A DNA stretch of 64,000 bases. Origin: Nostoc sp. PCC 7107 (lineage in GTDB: Bacteria > Cyanobacteriota > Cyanobacteriia > Cyanobacteriales > Nostocaceae). Shown here one piece after another: positions 44,443-53,713 of this stretch. The DNA is taken from assembly GCF_000316625.1 (NCBI RefSeq), contig NC_019676.1, positions 5,040,501 through 5,104,500 on the forward strand, read 5' to 3'. The translations under genes and the position numbers were made by a program. Position 1 is the first letter of the stretch; every line of letters starts with the position of its first letter. A model generated the notes under the pieces. That model did no database searches, was not told the DNA's origin, and saw only the letters and a program-made list of their open reading frames with translations.

Positions 44443-45861
44443 TTAAACATGTAAGGCTGGAACTTCGACGTTATGTTTTGCTGACTCATCGCCATGAAAT
44501 ACTGACATAACTTCTGCCATCATCGCTTCATAATCATTATCAAAGCGACTTAATTCATAACAACCCAAGGGGTTTTCAATCACGTTGAGTAGGCATTTAT
44601 TACAGTAGGTACAGGGTTTATCTGGTAAGTCTTTACCTTGTTGTAATTGTTTTGGTAAATCGTTATTGGCAATTAATTGTCGAGCAATTGTCACACCATC
44701 ACAATAGCCATCTTCAATGGCTTGGCGAATAAAAGAACCTTGTTGAAAACCACCAGTACACAAAACCGGAATATTGACTGCTTGTTTAATGGCGCGGGAT
44801 GAAAGTAAATTTCTCCCTTGGTTTTCTATCAAGAGTTTTCGCATTTCATCATCAGAAACATAATTACCACTAAATGCTGGCGGTGGGAGTTGTTTCTTAA
44901 CCTTATTCCAGAAAAATTTGAAAATTGGATTTAACAGTTTGTAGCGGAATAAGATGTAGTTGCGAATTGTTTGATTACCGCTGGAGAGCATTGTGTCATA
45001 AGTCTTGGTGATGACCTCAAAATTAAAATCTCCAATGGGGTTCAAAGGATGAGGAAATAAACTTCCTACCGATACATGGACTGCATCTGCACCAGCTTCT
45101 TCAGCCCATTTACAAATTTGTACAGACTCTTCTAAAGTATTTCCTGGTTTCTCCCAAGGAATCACCGCATCGTTGTAATCAATGGCACTAATTTTAAATT
45201 GTAGGTGGAAGTCTTCGCCAACTTCTTTACGAATAGCGCGAATTACATCTAGTAAAAACCTTGCCCGATTTTCTAGTGAACCACCATATTCGTCGGTGCG
45301 ATCGTTAATTCCTGAACTAAGAAACTGATTGAATAAATAACCGTTACCACTGTGTAGTTCTATACCATCTAAACCAGCTAAACGCGCCCGTCTAGCACCA
45401 TCAGCAAACATTTGGATGGTTTCTTTAATCTCTGTCAAAGTCATAGCTTGGCAGAGTAAGCCGTGAAATGATTCCGTTTTGCTGGTAGAACTTAAGGCTT
45501 TTAAACCGTCATTTTCTACGCCACCAATGTCTTGCTGTCTTCCAGAATGGCTGAGTTGCAAAATTAATTTACAGTCATATTCATGGACTTTTTCACCTAC
45601 TTTGCGCCAAAAAGGAATTCTGTCATTAGAGTGAATTGTGGCGTAATTGGGCATAATTCGACCACGAATTGCCACTGGTACAAAAGAAGTAATAATTGCA
45701 CCAACTCCACCACGGGCAAATTTTTCTTCCCAGTTAATTCTGGCTTGAGTACCAGAACCATCATAGTTATCCCACCTACCGGAGATACTGGAGCGAAAAA
45801 TCCGGTTTTTGACAGTGAGATTCCGAAATTGCAATGGCTTAAAGATAATATCGTTCTCCAT
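44443..45861 (-). CDS. Old Yellow Enzyme-type NADH:flavin oxidoreductase
   Basis: The 472-residue FMN barrel enzyme has FKPLQFRNLTVKNRIFRSSI at the start, LILQLSHSGRQ, the substrate-binding region GIELHSGNGYLFNQFLSSGI, and LENRARFLLDVIRAIRKEVG. Near the C-terminus CTYCNKCLLNVIENPLGC resembles the [4Fe-4S] motif of 2,4-dienoyl-CoA-reductase-type members. It has no signal peptide and is cytoplasmic. It reduces activated C=C bonds such as enals, enones or dienoyl compounds with NAD(P)H. It lies 58 bp upstream of the di-haem cytochrome genes in the same orientation, so it probably heads their operon. Confidence 0.85.
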   Translation of the reverse strand: MENDIIFKPLQFRNLTVKNRIFRSSISGRWDNYDGSGTQARINWEEKFARGGVGAIITSFVPVAIRGRIMPNYATIHSNDRIPFWRKVGEKVHEYDCKLILQLSHSGRQQDIGGVENDGLKALSSTSKTESFHGLLCQAMTLTEIKETIQMFADGARRARLAGLDGIELHSGNGYLFNQFLSSGINDRTDEYGGSLENRARFLLDVIRAIRKEVGEDFHLQFKISAIDYNDAVIPWEKPGNTLEESVQICKWAEEAGADAVHVSVGSLFPHPLNPIGDFNFEVITKTYDTMLSSGNQTIRNYILFRYKLLNPIFKFFWNKVKKQLPPPAFSGNYVSDDEMRKLLIENQGRNLLSSRAIKQAVNIPVLCTGGFQQGSFIRQAIEDGYCDGVTIARQLIANNDLPKQLQQGKDLPDKPCTYCNKCLLNVIENPLGCYELSRFDNDYEAMMAEVMSVFHGDESAKHNVEVPALHV

Positions 45862-46620
45862 ACTCTCCTTCCTATTTGCAATAGAATCAAGTACTAATAT
45901 GCGAAGTGCAATTTATTTTTTCAACTCCTCTCTAAACCTCTCCCTTACGAGGTGAGAGGCTTTGATCATTGCTCCTCTTCCCTTGTAGGGAAAGGGTTAG
46001 GTTTGAAAGAAATTTGCACATAGCGTTACTGCGTAAACAAAAACTACCCAGATAACGACTCTTTGGTGATATTTTGGGGGTTTGTTTGGAATACTTACAA
46101 GTTCAAGATTAAGTTTTTCAGATGTGATGTAAAAGATTAATTTTTTGTTACTTAGTTTGCTGCCCAAATATTAAACTGAAGGCTTACCAGATAAAGGTTG
46201 AGCCATTAAATCAGAATTTTTTTAATTGAGTGAAACTAGCATCCTTAATCAAACAAATCGTAAGAAATACTTTTTTTGATACCAAGGTTAACGCAATATT
46301 AATGCACTCTCCTACACAACAATTTGTTACAAAAATAACCTAGTTTGAAATGTCGCTTACAAGATAACAAATACAGTTTGTTACACCAGGATAAATTTAC
46401 AATTTTTTAAAGAAATCAGTTCACAAAGGAGCAAATTTTTTAGTGACGTTTGCCCAGCTTGTGTAGTAACTTCATAGATGACAGTGCCTAAATTAAGGTG
46501 CGATATGATTTATTCGCTAAACATCTCTGAAGGATAAATCAGGAAAATAGCGAATTAATGGTCAAGCTTTGTTATTAAGATGCGCCTGATTAAGTTTAGG
46601 TGTTACTCATTGAGAGTTTT
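45862..46620. other. Divergent region between the flavoprotein and RoxA-like genes
   Basis: The 760 bp have no gene. Near the left side is the Nostoc-type repeat CCTCTCCCTTACGAGGTGAG (about 45937-45956), related to the word inside the 39100 element. The rest is AT-rich and must carry promoters for both arms of the cytochrome cluster. No operator-like palindrome was found. Confidence 0.4.
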
Positions 46621-48621
46621 ATGAACAAAATACGCCTATTGTGGAAAGGCTGTTTGGTGGTTTTCGCCGCGATCGCAATTACATTTTGCGATTGGTATAG
46701 CACACCAATAGCTCTAGCTAGTGAGTATAGTGAAACACCTGCTCCCATCTCCAATGAGTATAATGATGCGGGTTATGCTGATAACTGCGATGGTATCGGA
46801 TATCTCCCGCCATATACTCATGAGCAGCTAACTGATGCCGAAAAAAGAGGTCGTTGTACTTGGTACTTATGGACTGGTGGTAATGCCAAATACTATCGGG
46901 AAATCGCCAAGCGGACACACGGTGGTGTTGACCTACTCAAGTTGATTAACTCCAGTTTGCATGATCAGCGTTTGAAACTCTTTGGTGCAATTAATGACCC
47001 AGGATGTGAAAAAGCCACAGCAACAGATGAATATGGGTTGTTGTTGGATAAGTGTAAAGACCCTTTGTCTACTGGTGTGATTGGGTTACGTAAGTTCCCC
47101 AACCCAAATTTTGACAGAGCAAAATGGGATGCTAAAAAATACGTCAAGGATGTGTCAATTGAGCCACCTTATCTGATTGGCCAGTCTTGTGCTATTTGTC
47201 ACGTTGCTTTAGACCCACTGAATCCGCCCAAAGACAAAGAACACCCGCAATGGGAAAACCTCGTTCCGGCGTTGGGTAATCAGTACATTAAAGAAAGTGC
47301 ATTATTTTCTACTAATCTCAAAGACGATAGTTTCATCAAGCAAGTCTTGATGGCACAGCGTCCTGGTACGTCTGACACTTCGCGGATTGCGACAGATCAC
47401 ATTAATAATCCTAATGCGATTAACGCCATTTTTAATTTAGGCGATCGCCCCACATACCCAGAGGTGATGAGCGATGGTTCCACCAAAAATGTCAATCACA
47501 TTCTCAAAGATGGTGCAGACTCTACAGGGGTAGCTACAGCTTCTTTGCGTGTTTACGTCAACATTGGGATGTGCGGTGACTACTGGTTAAGTCTTCACGA
47601 AGCCATGTTAGGCCGAACTCCCCAACGTCCTTTTGATATTGAAAAAGCTAGAAAGGATTGCGAAGACTGGAGACAAACAGAAGCACGTATGGCCGATGCA
47701 GAAGCATTCCTCAAAACTATCCAACCGATGTACCTTAAAGATGCAGCCGGTGGTGAAGCTTTCTTAACCAAAGATGAGAAGGTTTTAGAACGCGGTAAAA
47801 TAGTTTTCGCTGATACCTGTGCATCTTGTCACTCTAGTAAAAAGCCACCTGCGGAAATTGCGGCTAACCCCGACCAAGCTAAGAAATGGTACGAAGAATC
47901 TGTATCAAGTAGTAACTTCCTCGACCATAATTTCTTATCTGATGACCAGCGGTACCCAGCTACACTGATTGGTACTAACATTTCCCGTGCTTTGGGAACT
48001 AACGCAACTAAAGGGCATATCTGGGATCAGTTCTCATCCAAAACTTATAAAGAACTACCTTCTCCTGGTGAATTGACGCTGTATAATCCCTTCAACGAAG
48101 CCAAACCGATCAATTTCCCAATACCACAAGGCGGTTTGGGATATTACCGCACACCTTCCCTAATTAGTGTATGGGCAACAGCACCATTTCTCCATAACAA
48201 CACCCTAGGTTTGTATAACGAAGATCCTTCTGTAAAAGGTCGGATAGAAGCTTATACCGATGCTATGGAAAAAATGCTCTGGCCAGAAAAACGTGAAGGC
48301 ATTATCAGTAGAACTGACCACAAAACTAAATTAGATTTGCCTCCAGGAGATCCCAACCCTAAATTGCGTTTACCTGTACCCAAAGGCACGCCTGTAAACT
48401 TGCTGGCCAATGTCAATATGAGAGAGGCAATTACTTCTCTTAATTTGGGTAATTTATTCCAAGATTTAAGACCAGAAGGCGGCATTAAAGGTAAACTCGC
48501 CCGTGTATTATTACGAGCGAATAAATCTCCTGACTTCGTTGAAGATAGGGGTCATACTTTTGGTGCAAATTTGTCTGATGATGACAAAAAAGCGCTGATC
48601 GAGTTTGTGAAAACTTTCTAA
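46621..48621 (+). CDS. RoxA-like di-haem c-type cytochrome (rubber-oxygenase architecture)
   Basis: The ATG at 46621 follows GAGAG; a GTG at 46600 is also in frame. The 666-residue protein has a signal peptide (hydrophobic residues 9-30) and haem motifs CAICH (about 190) and CASCH (about 400). In Xanthomonas RoxA (678 residues) I recall the two haem motifs at about 191 and 390, so length and spacing agree. TAPFLHNNTLGLYNEDPS near the C-terminus corresponds to the LHN motif of the MauG/RoxA superfamily. RoxA cleaves polyisoprene double bonds with O2. The substrate here is unknown; carotenoids, polyprenols or unsaturated lipids are possible. Confidence 0.75.
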   Translation: MNKIRLLWKGCLVVFAAIAITFCDWYSTPIALASEYSETPAPISNEYNDAGYADNCDGIGYLPPYTHEQLTDAEKRGRCTWYLWTGGNAKYYREIAKRTHGGVDLLKLINSSLHDQRLKLFGAINDPGCEKATATDEYGLLLDKCKDPLSTGVIGLRKFPNPNFDRAKWDAKKYVKDVSIEPPYLIGQSCAICHVALDPLNPPKDKEHPQWENLVPALGNQYIKESALFSTNLKDDSFIKQVLMAQRPGTSDTSRIATDHINNPNAINAIFNLGDRPTYPEVMSDGSTKNVNHILKDGADSTGVATASLRVYVNIGMCGDYWLSLHEAMLGRTPQRPFDIEKARKDCEDWRQTEARMADAEAFLKTIQPMYLKDAAGGEAFLTKDEKVLERGKIVFADTCASCHSSKKPPAEIAANPDQAKKWYEESVSSSNFLDHNFLSDDQRYPATLIGTNISRALGTNATKGHIWDQFSSKTYKELPSPGELTLYNPFNEAKPINFPIPQGGLGYYRTPSLISVWATAPFLHNNTLGLYNEDPSVKGRIEAYTDAMEKMLWPEKREGIISRTDHKTKLDLPPGDPNPKLRLPVPKGTPVNLLANVNMREAITSLNLGNLFQDLRPEGGIKGKLARVLLRANKSPDFVEDRGHTFGANLSDDDKKALIEFVKTF

Positions 48622-48653
48622 ATAACTCGTTAGAATGCTTGTCATTTAACCTG

Positions 48654-48680
48654 TCGTTCCTAAGTTGTACTTGGGAACGA
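48654..48680. repeat. Strong 12-bp hairpin behind the RoxA-like gene
   Basis: TCGTTCCTAAGT (48654-48665), loop TGT, then ACTTGGGAACGA (48669-48680) pair fully with one G-U. No T tract follows, so it is REP-like, but it may protect or end the upstream mRNA. Confidence 0.6.
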
Positions 48681-48844
48681 TAAATACTTGGAATGAATCA
48701 GCGTCAATTGTTTTTCGGACAGCACACAAAAAAACTGCATCTGTCGGGGTTTGGGGTGAGGGTTGAACCAACCGTACCTTATGCAACTGAGAAGCGCTAT
48801 ATTTATCTTTTTTGTAGCGCTCATATCATGTCCAGTAAATTACT

Positions 48845-48956
48845 TGTCATTACGTAGCTTGCTTCCCGCAGGGTACGTAGCGATAGCGCAGTAATCGCAG
48901 AATCCAGGCGATTGCTTCGTTCCACTTCGTTCCACTTCGTTCCACTCGCAATGACA
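48845..48956. repeat. 112-bp repeat element with inverted ends and an internal triple 10-mer
   Basis: TGTCATTACG (48845) and CGCAATGACA (ending 48956) are inverted at 9 of 10 positions. Inside, CTTCGTTCCA occurs three times in tandem (48915-48944), and TACGTAGC words surround a GCTTCCCGCAGGGTACG block. This is a small non-coding repeat of the kind scattered through Nostoc genomes. Confidence 0.6.
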
Positions 48957-49145
48957 TATCGTAAGTGATTAAGCGGACTTCATATCATTGGCGATCGCCA
49001 ACAGTCTCATTTTGATATATAGCTGTAGTCTGATATGTTAGGACAATTTGAAAGCTTGAATGCCAGGAATAGTAAAACTTTTTGTCCTGCCTATACTTTT
49101 AATTTAGAAGAACAATTTGAGGAAGTTGTGAGGACAGCAACAGAA

Positions 49146-49757
49146 TTACAATTTTGGTTTCTTGTTATTAGGTTTAAGTTTAGGTTTAGGCTGACTAATG
49201 CGATTTGATACTTTACGTTTCTTGACTTTGTGAGGAATTAAACCATGAATTCCTTGCTTTTGCATTCGCTTATATGCCGAACCGCCCCAATCGCTAAGAG
49301 AATGACTCATCGCGCCAAGTTCCAAACCAAGAAATAGGGCAAGATATTCTGTACTATGACCAACAAGCGATCGCGCGACATTTTTACCTAAAGCTTGCCA
49401 ATTAAATGTGGTGTTCCCCAGCTTTTCGATAATTACCAACACGATTAACGCCGTGATCGCCAGCAACACCGAAAGGTAAATTACCCGTAGCGTCGTGCCA
49501 ATAATCGGCCCGTGTGATAAGAAAGAACGATGACGCAAGCTTTTTTGATAAGGTAGCCAAATCCACCGCAAGTATCCCCAGCGTTGATATTGCCGAGAGT
49601 AAATATCTAAGTCGGGGCCAAACATCAGACCGCCAAACATAAACCCACTAGCTACCAGCAGAGTTACACTGCTACTACGAGTCTGCCAGAAAGACACGCC
49701 CGCCACTAACGGCAAAGCCCATAAAGTAATGCGATCGTGCGTTTGACCAGAGGGCAT
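49146..49757 (-). CDS. DUF2227 family metal-binding membrane protein
   Basis: The 203-residue product begins MPSGQTHDRITLWALPLVAG and contains FGPDLDIYSRQYQRWGYLRW, LRHRSFLSHGP and LGAMSHSLSDWGGSAYKRM. These His/Asp pairs are the conserved putative metal ligands of DUF2227. Two or three hydrophobic segments lie between them. The C-terminus is a basic, Lys/Pro-rich tail. The family is common in cyanobacteria and has no settled role. Confidence 0.82.
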   Translation of the reverse strand: MPSGQTHDRITLWALPLVAGVSFWQTRSSSVTLLVASGFMFGGLMFGPDLDIYSRQYQRWGYLRWIWLPYQKSLRHRSFLSHGPIIGTTLRVIYLSVLLAITALIVLVIIEKLGNTTFNWQALGKNVARSLVGHSTEYLALFLGLELGAMSHSLSDWGGSAYKRMQKQGIHGLIPHKVKKRKVSNRISQPKPKLKPNNKKPKL

Positions 49758-49850
49758 TTACAGATTCTCAAAAAGAAGGAAAAAATTTTTTCTCAAAAAT
49801 ACTAGCGCGATTCAAAATATTTTGCTATATTGATTGTTAGTGAAATGAAC

Positions 49851-49923
<73 letters not shown>

Positions 49924-49930
49924 TATTTAT

Positions 49931-49957
49931 AAAAGCCGCTATACCAGCGGCTTTTGT
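49931..49957 (+). terminator. Terminator of the tRNA-Val gene
   Basis: AAAAGCCGCT and AGCGGCTTTT form a perfect 10-bp stem around ATACC; the 3' arm itself provides the T tract. Confidence 0.9.
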
Positions 49958-50038
49958 GATTTTACACATAACTTTGCCACAACGGCAAGCTGATGCTTCC
50001 AGCTTTTGAAATTCCGTAAAAAGGCTGGGCGATCGCAT

Positions 50039-50335
50039 TTAGCAATTCCAATTAAAAAACTTCGATGCAGCAGGATTTTTGTGATTTATATCTGTTACCT
50101 TATTTTGGTGAATTGGTATAGACCAAATATCAATACTGATTTGGCGATCACCTGCTTTGAGAATTGTTTTATTCTTCTTTCCCAAGCTCACCAAAAGTGT
50201 CGAGTAATTTTGATACAACTCGCGCAAAGATTTTTTTACGATCTAATAATTTGGGTTTTTCGTTACAAGCACTCAGTAAAGTTTCTCTCAATGGCTCTTT
50301 CCCTGAAAATTTATAGACCTCATTTGGGTTCTATA
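50039..50335 (-). pseudogene. Unidentified gene remnant in two frames
   Basis: Reading leftward, one frame without a start gives NEVYKFSGKEPLRETLLSAC, NEKPKLLDRKKIFARVVSKL and LDTFGELGKEE before a stop. Just past that point the next frame gives KTILKAGDRQISIDIWSIPI and continues to 50039. The two halves join naturally if one or two bases are missing near 50166-50180. The text is protein-like (amphipathic helix, then beta strand) but I cannot assign a family. Confidence 0.35.
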
Positions 50336-50345
50336 CAAATACTAC

Positions 50346-50945
50346 TTATTCCCGAATGATGTCTGTTGGAGTTTTTGGTTCAAGGGTTAAACCGCGATAG
50401 ACTTGTTCAATGGGGAAATTGAGGTTAATGCTTTTGAGTTCGATTGTGTCGCCTGCTTTGTAGTTGATAATCAACCAATCGCCTGCGTTGTTTTTGTGAT
50501 ACAGGTCGATTTCGATGCTAGTAGAACTGACTAGTAGGTAATCTATTAAGGCTGGGTTTTGGCGATACATTCGGAATTTGCTACCTCTGTCGTAGGCTTC
50601 GGTGCTGGTGGAGAGGACTTCGACGATTAAGCAGGGGTAGGTGATATGTTGGGTTGTGGTTTTATCGCGAACGTCGCAGGTGACGCTGGCATCTGGGTAG
50701 GTGTAGTTATTTGTACCAACAATATTAACTCTCAGGTCTGAAGTCGCGGTGTCGCAGCCACTCTCTTCTAAATGATTGGTACACAAAGTGATGAATCTAG
50801 CGGCAAGTAAACTATGGTTTTTACTACCGCCACTCATGGCATAAACTTGACCGTTGATCAGTTCGTGTTTTTCTAGTTGCTGTTCTTCCCAAGTGAAATA
50901 TTCTTCAGGGGTTAGGGTGGGGAAATTTTCTTTGGCTGCGATCAT
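50346..50945 (-). CDS. Uma2 family (PD-(D/E)XK fold) protein
   Basis: The 199-residue Uma2/DUF820 protein, greatly expanded in cyanobacteria, has the usual start (TLTPEEYFTWEEQQLEKHEL), NGQVYAMSGGSKNHSLLAAR, the nuclease-like core YPDASVTCD and LIVEVLSTST with Asp and Glu placed as in restriction-type nucleases, and YRQNPALIDYLLVSS. Family members are presumed endonucleases, often near mobile DNA; none has a clear cellular role. Here it follows a gene remnant and a tRNA. Confidence 0.88.
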   Translation of the reverse strand: MIAAKENFPTLTPEEYFTWEEQQLEKHELINGQVYAMSGGSKNHSLLAARFITLCTNHLEESGCDTATSDLRVNIVGTNNYTYPDASVTCDVRDKTTTQHITYPCLIVEVLSTSTEAYDRGSKFRMYRQNPALIDYLLVSSTSIEIDLYHKNNAGDWLIINYKAGDTIELKSINLNFPIEQVYRGLTLEPKTPTDIIRE

Positions 50946-51229
50946 GATTCGTTACGTCCTAAGTTTGTAGTTGCTTGAGATCAGTTTGGTTCTGGATTGT
51001 TGGTTTGATTTTAACAAGCTACACAATCTACACCTGTCAGGAACCACAGGTGGGGTCGTACACCGACTTACTTATAAGCTGTTCAGCATTGAGTTTGCAC
51101 ATTGAGGCTGCAAGGGAGAGGGTTTGCAGCTTTTATTACCATGAAAATGATGCAATTTAAATGACGATTAGCTTACTCAGCACTTAGCACTCAGTTTCGT
51201 TATCCTATAAGTCAGATTGTAATTTTTTT

Positions 51230-52402
51230 ATGCAACCTCGACACAGTATTATTGAAATTTTTTCAACTTTTGTCCAGTTTGATGGCGATCGCTTCAGTCG
51301 TTGGGCGACGGATTCGCGCTTGCGTCGCAGCATCCAATGTTGTATTCAGCAAATACCCAAAGAAAATTCGGAATATTTTTGGGTACTGTATTGGTATAAG
51401 TTTAGCCAAGATTCGGCCGCCGCATCCTCAGCAAAACAACATCTCACGGCGTATTTACAAGAACCTTGTTATTGGACATCCCAAAAAACTTGTACTGGTT
51501 TTGCTAGTAGCCAATTTAAATTATCTGATTGTTTCCAAATTGCGATCGCTCAAGTTGAACGTGTTCTCAAAGGTTTCAATCCTTCTCAAGGCAGTACTTT
51601 AAAAAACTACGCTAGTCTGATTTTTAGTACCGCTATCCGCGAAACTCTGCGTCAGCGTCAAGAAGTGGATATCTGTAGTGATTGGGGTTTGTTACGCAAA
51701 ACTAGTCAAAAGCGATTAGAAGAATCTTTGCAAAATGCTGGTTTATCCCCGGAGACAGTCCGTGCTTACATTTTGGCTGGGAATGCTTTCAAAACTTTGT
51801 ATGTTCCCACTAAAGCGAGTAACTCTCGGCAATTATCTCGCCCTGATGATAGCACTTGGGAAGCGATCGCTAAATTCTACAATTCCCAAAGCAGCCAACC
51901 AGCGAACCCCGAAATTTTGGAAAAGTGGTTACTCAGTGCGGCGAAAGCTGTCCGCAAGTATCTTTATCCCACTCCAGATTCTCTGAATGTCTCTAAAGGT
52001 GGTGATGATGGATTTGAGTTGCTGGATAATTTACCAGGGATGCAAGAATCTTTAATTAACGAAATTGTCGCCCAAGAAGAAGCACAAGCGAGAACTCAAC
52101 AGCAAGGTGAGATTAATCAGATATTAACAACTGCGATCACCCAACTAGAAGCGCAACTTCAAGAAATATTGCAACTATACTATGCACAGCAACTTAATCA
52201 AGATGCGATCGCTAAACAACTAGATATGAAACAATATACTGTTTCCCGGCGACTAACCAAAGCTAAGGAGGTTCTGTTGCGGTCTTTGGCTAACTGGTGC
52301 AAAGATAGTCTGCATATTTCTGTGACATCAGACTTACTAAAAAGTATGAGTGCTGTGATGGAAGAATGGCTCGAAAATTACTACACTGCATCTTCTCACT
52401 AA
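51230..52402 (+). CDS. Sigma-70-like factor of the cyanobacterial type paired with DUF1822
   Basis: The 390-residue protein's C-terminus (about 290-365) is a sigma region 4 helix-turn-helix: LEAQLQEILQLYYAQQLNQD, then IAKQLDMKQYTVSRRLTKAK. The middle (about 105-160) resembles a region 2 helix (FNPSQGSTLKNYASLIFSTA, IRETLRQRQE). The rest is specific to a cyanobacterial family of large sigma-like proteins. It is followed at 94 bp by a DUF1822 gene, a conserved pairing that often includes a CHAT-domain gene as well; none is present here. Promoter targets are unknown. Confidence 0.75.
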   Translation: MQPRHSIIEIFSTFVQFDGDRFSRWATDSRLRRSIQCCIQQIPKENSEYFWVLYWYKFSQDSAAASSAKQHLTAYLQEPCYWTSQKTCTGFASSQFKLSDCFQIAIAQVERVLKGFNPSQGSTLKNYASLIFSTAIRETLRQRQEVDICSDWGLLRKTSQKRLEESLQNAGLSPETVRAYILAGNAFKTLYVPTKASNSRQLSRPDDSTWEAIAKFYNSQSSQPANPEILEKWLLSAAKAVRKYLYPTPDSLNVSKGGDDGFELLDNLPGMQESLINEIVAQEEAQARTQQQGEINQILTTAITQLEAQLQEILQLYYAQQLNQDAIAKQLDMKQYTVSRRLTKAKEVLLRSLANWCKDSLHISVTSDLLKSMSAVMEEWLENYYTASSH

Positions 52403-52496
52403 CTTATACCCAAATTTCTTTTGTAGCCTGTGCGGGGAAGAGATTGTTTCCCTGGTAGCACCAAAACTAGCCAAACCTTTCCCCGGAGAAACTGCC

Positions 52497-53639
52497 ATGA
52501 CTTTTACTTTAACCAATTCCACGGACTTAATTTTAGAGATTCCCGAATTTCGCCAACGCAGTCAAGCTTTTTCTCATCCTAGTTCTGCATATCAAGCTTA
52601 TTTAAATGAACTTTGCCTGAATGCTGTCTTACCTTGGTTACAGGAGGACTTTACACCACAGGCAAAGGTTTGGCCAACTACCACTGCATTATCCAGTTTT
52701 TGGGAACTGGTGAATGGAACTGCTATTACAGTAGATGCAACGAGATTTATCTTAGTTCCTAGTGAAAGTATTGATTTAAGTGAGTTGCGCGTACCACAAG
52801 AATGGGTAGATTTACCGAGTTGGTTGGGTGATTATTATTTAGCTGTGCAAGTAGAACCAGATGCAGGCTATATCAGAGTTTGGGGTTACTGCACTCATGC
52901 CCAACTTAAGCATAAAGGAAATTATGATGCAGGAGATCGCACTTACTCTTTAGATGCGACAGAAATAATTACCGATATGAGTGTTTTAGCAGTGGCGCGA
53001 GAATTTTGTACAGCAGAACCTACACGCAGTAATGTCACTGCAATTCCCACCCTAGCACAAGCCCAAGCGCAAAACTTAATTGACCGCCTCGCCAACGCCG
53101 AAGTCATCACACCTCGGTTAGCAATTCCTTTTCAACTCTGGGGTGGGTTAATCGAACATAGCGGTTGGCGACAAAATCTTTATGAAAAACGCATCGGATT
53201 ACCAGAACAGCGTTCAGTTTTACAATGGTTGCAAAGTGGCGTATCGCAACTTGCAGAAACTATTGGTTGGGAACGCTGGAATTTAGAATTGAGTGCAGCG
53301 TCGCGGAGTGTAGGCGATAGACAAACTGAGGTGAATATATCACGACGGCTGGCGATCGCTGGACAATTTTACGAACTGACAATTACACCCCAAGGCGAAC
53401 CAGACTCACTCTACTGGCGGTTTGAATTACGTAACGCCATAGTTGGCGCAGCCATTCCCGGCGGTTTTAAAATTCGACTCCTCACCGAAGACTTACAACC
53501 TTTCCCCAACAACGAAGATATCGCCACAACCGCAGTCGAACAACTCTATGTAGAAGTCGCCTTAGAACCAGGCGAAGGTATCGTCTGGGAAGTAGAACCT
53601 TTACCCGAAAATTATGAGCGAGAAATACTCAAATTTTAA
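52497..53639 (+). CDS. DUF1822 family protein
   Basis: The 380-residue soluble protein is of the cyanobacterial DUF1822 family. Recognisable parts are the N-terminal RSQAFSHPSSAYQAYLNELC, LPSWLGDYYLAVQVEPDAGY with the WGYCTHAQLK strand, and the C-terminal VEVALEPGEGIVWEVEPLP. The function is unknown. Conserved linkage to the sigma-like gene just upstream suggests that it modulates that factor, perhaps as an anti-sigma-type or sensory partner; this is inference from gene order. Confidence 0.85.
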   Translation: MTFTLTNSTDLILEIPEFRQRSQAFSHPSSAYQAYLNELCLNAVLPWLQEDFTPQAKVWPTTTALSSFWELVNGTAITVDATRFILVPSESIDLSELRVPQEWVDLPSWLGDYYLAVQVEPDAGYIRVWGYCTHAQLKHKGNYDAGDRTYSLDATEIITDMSVLAVAREFCTAEPTRSNVTAIPTLAQAQAQNLIDRLANAEVITPRLAIPFQLWGGLIEHSGWRQNLYEKRIGLPEQRSVLQWLQSGVSQLAETIGWERWNLELSAASRSVGDRQTEVNISRRLAIAGQFYELTITPQGEPDSLYWRFELRNAIVGAAIPGGFKIRLLTEDLQPFPNNEDIATTAVEQLYVEVALEPGEGIVWEVEPLPENYEREILKF

Positions 53640-53713
53640 ACTTTTGTCCTGCTAGTTTAAAGGTAGTGTGGTAGATATCAATTTCATTCATCCACATCCT
53701 TAATTAACAAGCC

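Noticed and set aside
50006-50359. 117-codon plus-strand frame near the Uma2 gene
   Set aside because: Antisense to the better-supported minus-strand remnant and lacking any protein-like pattern.
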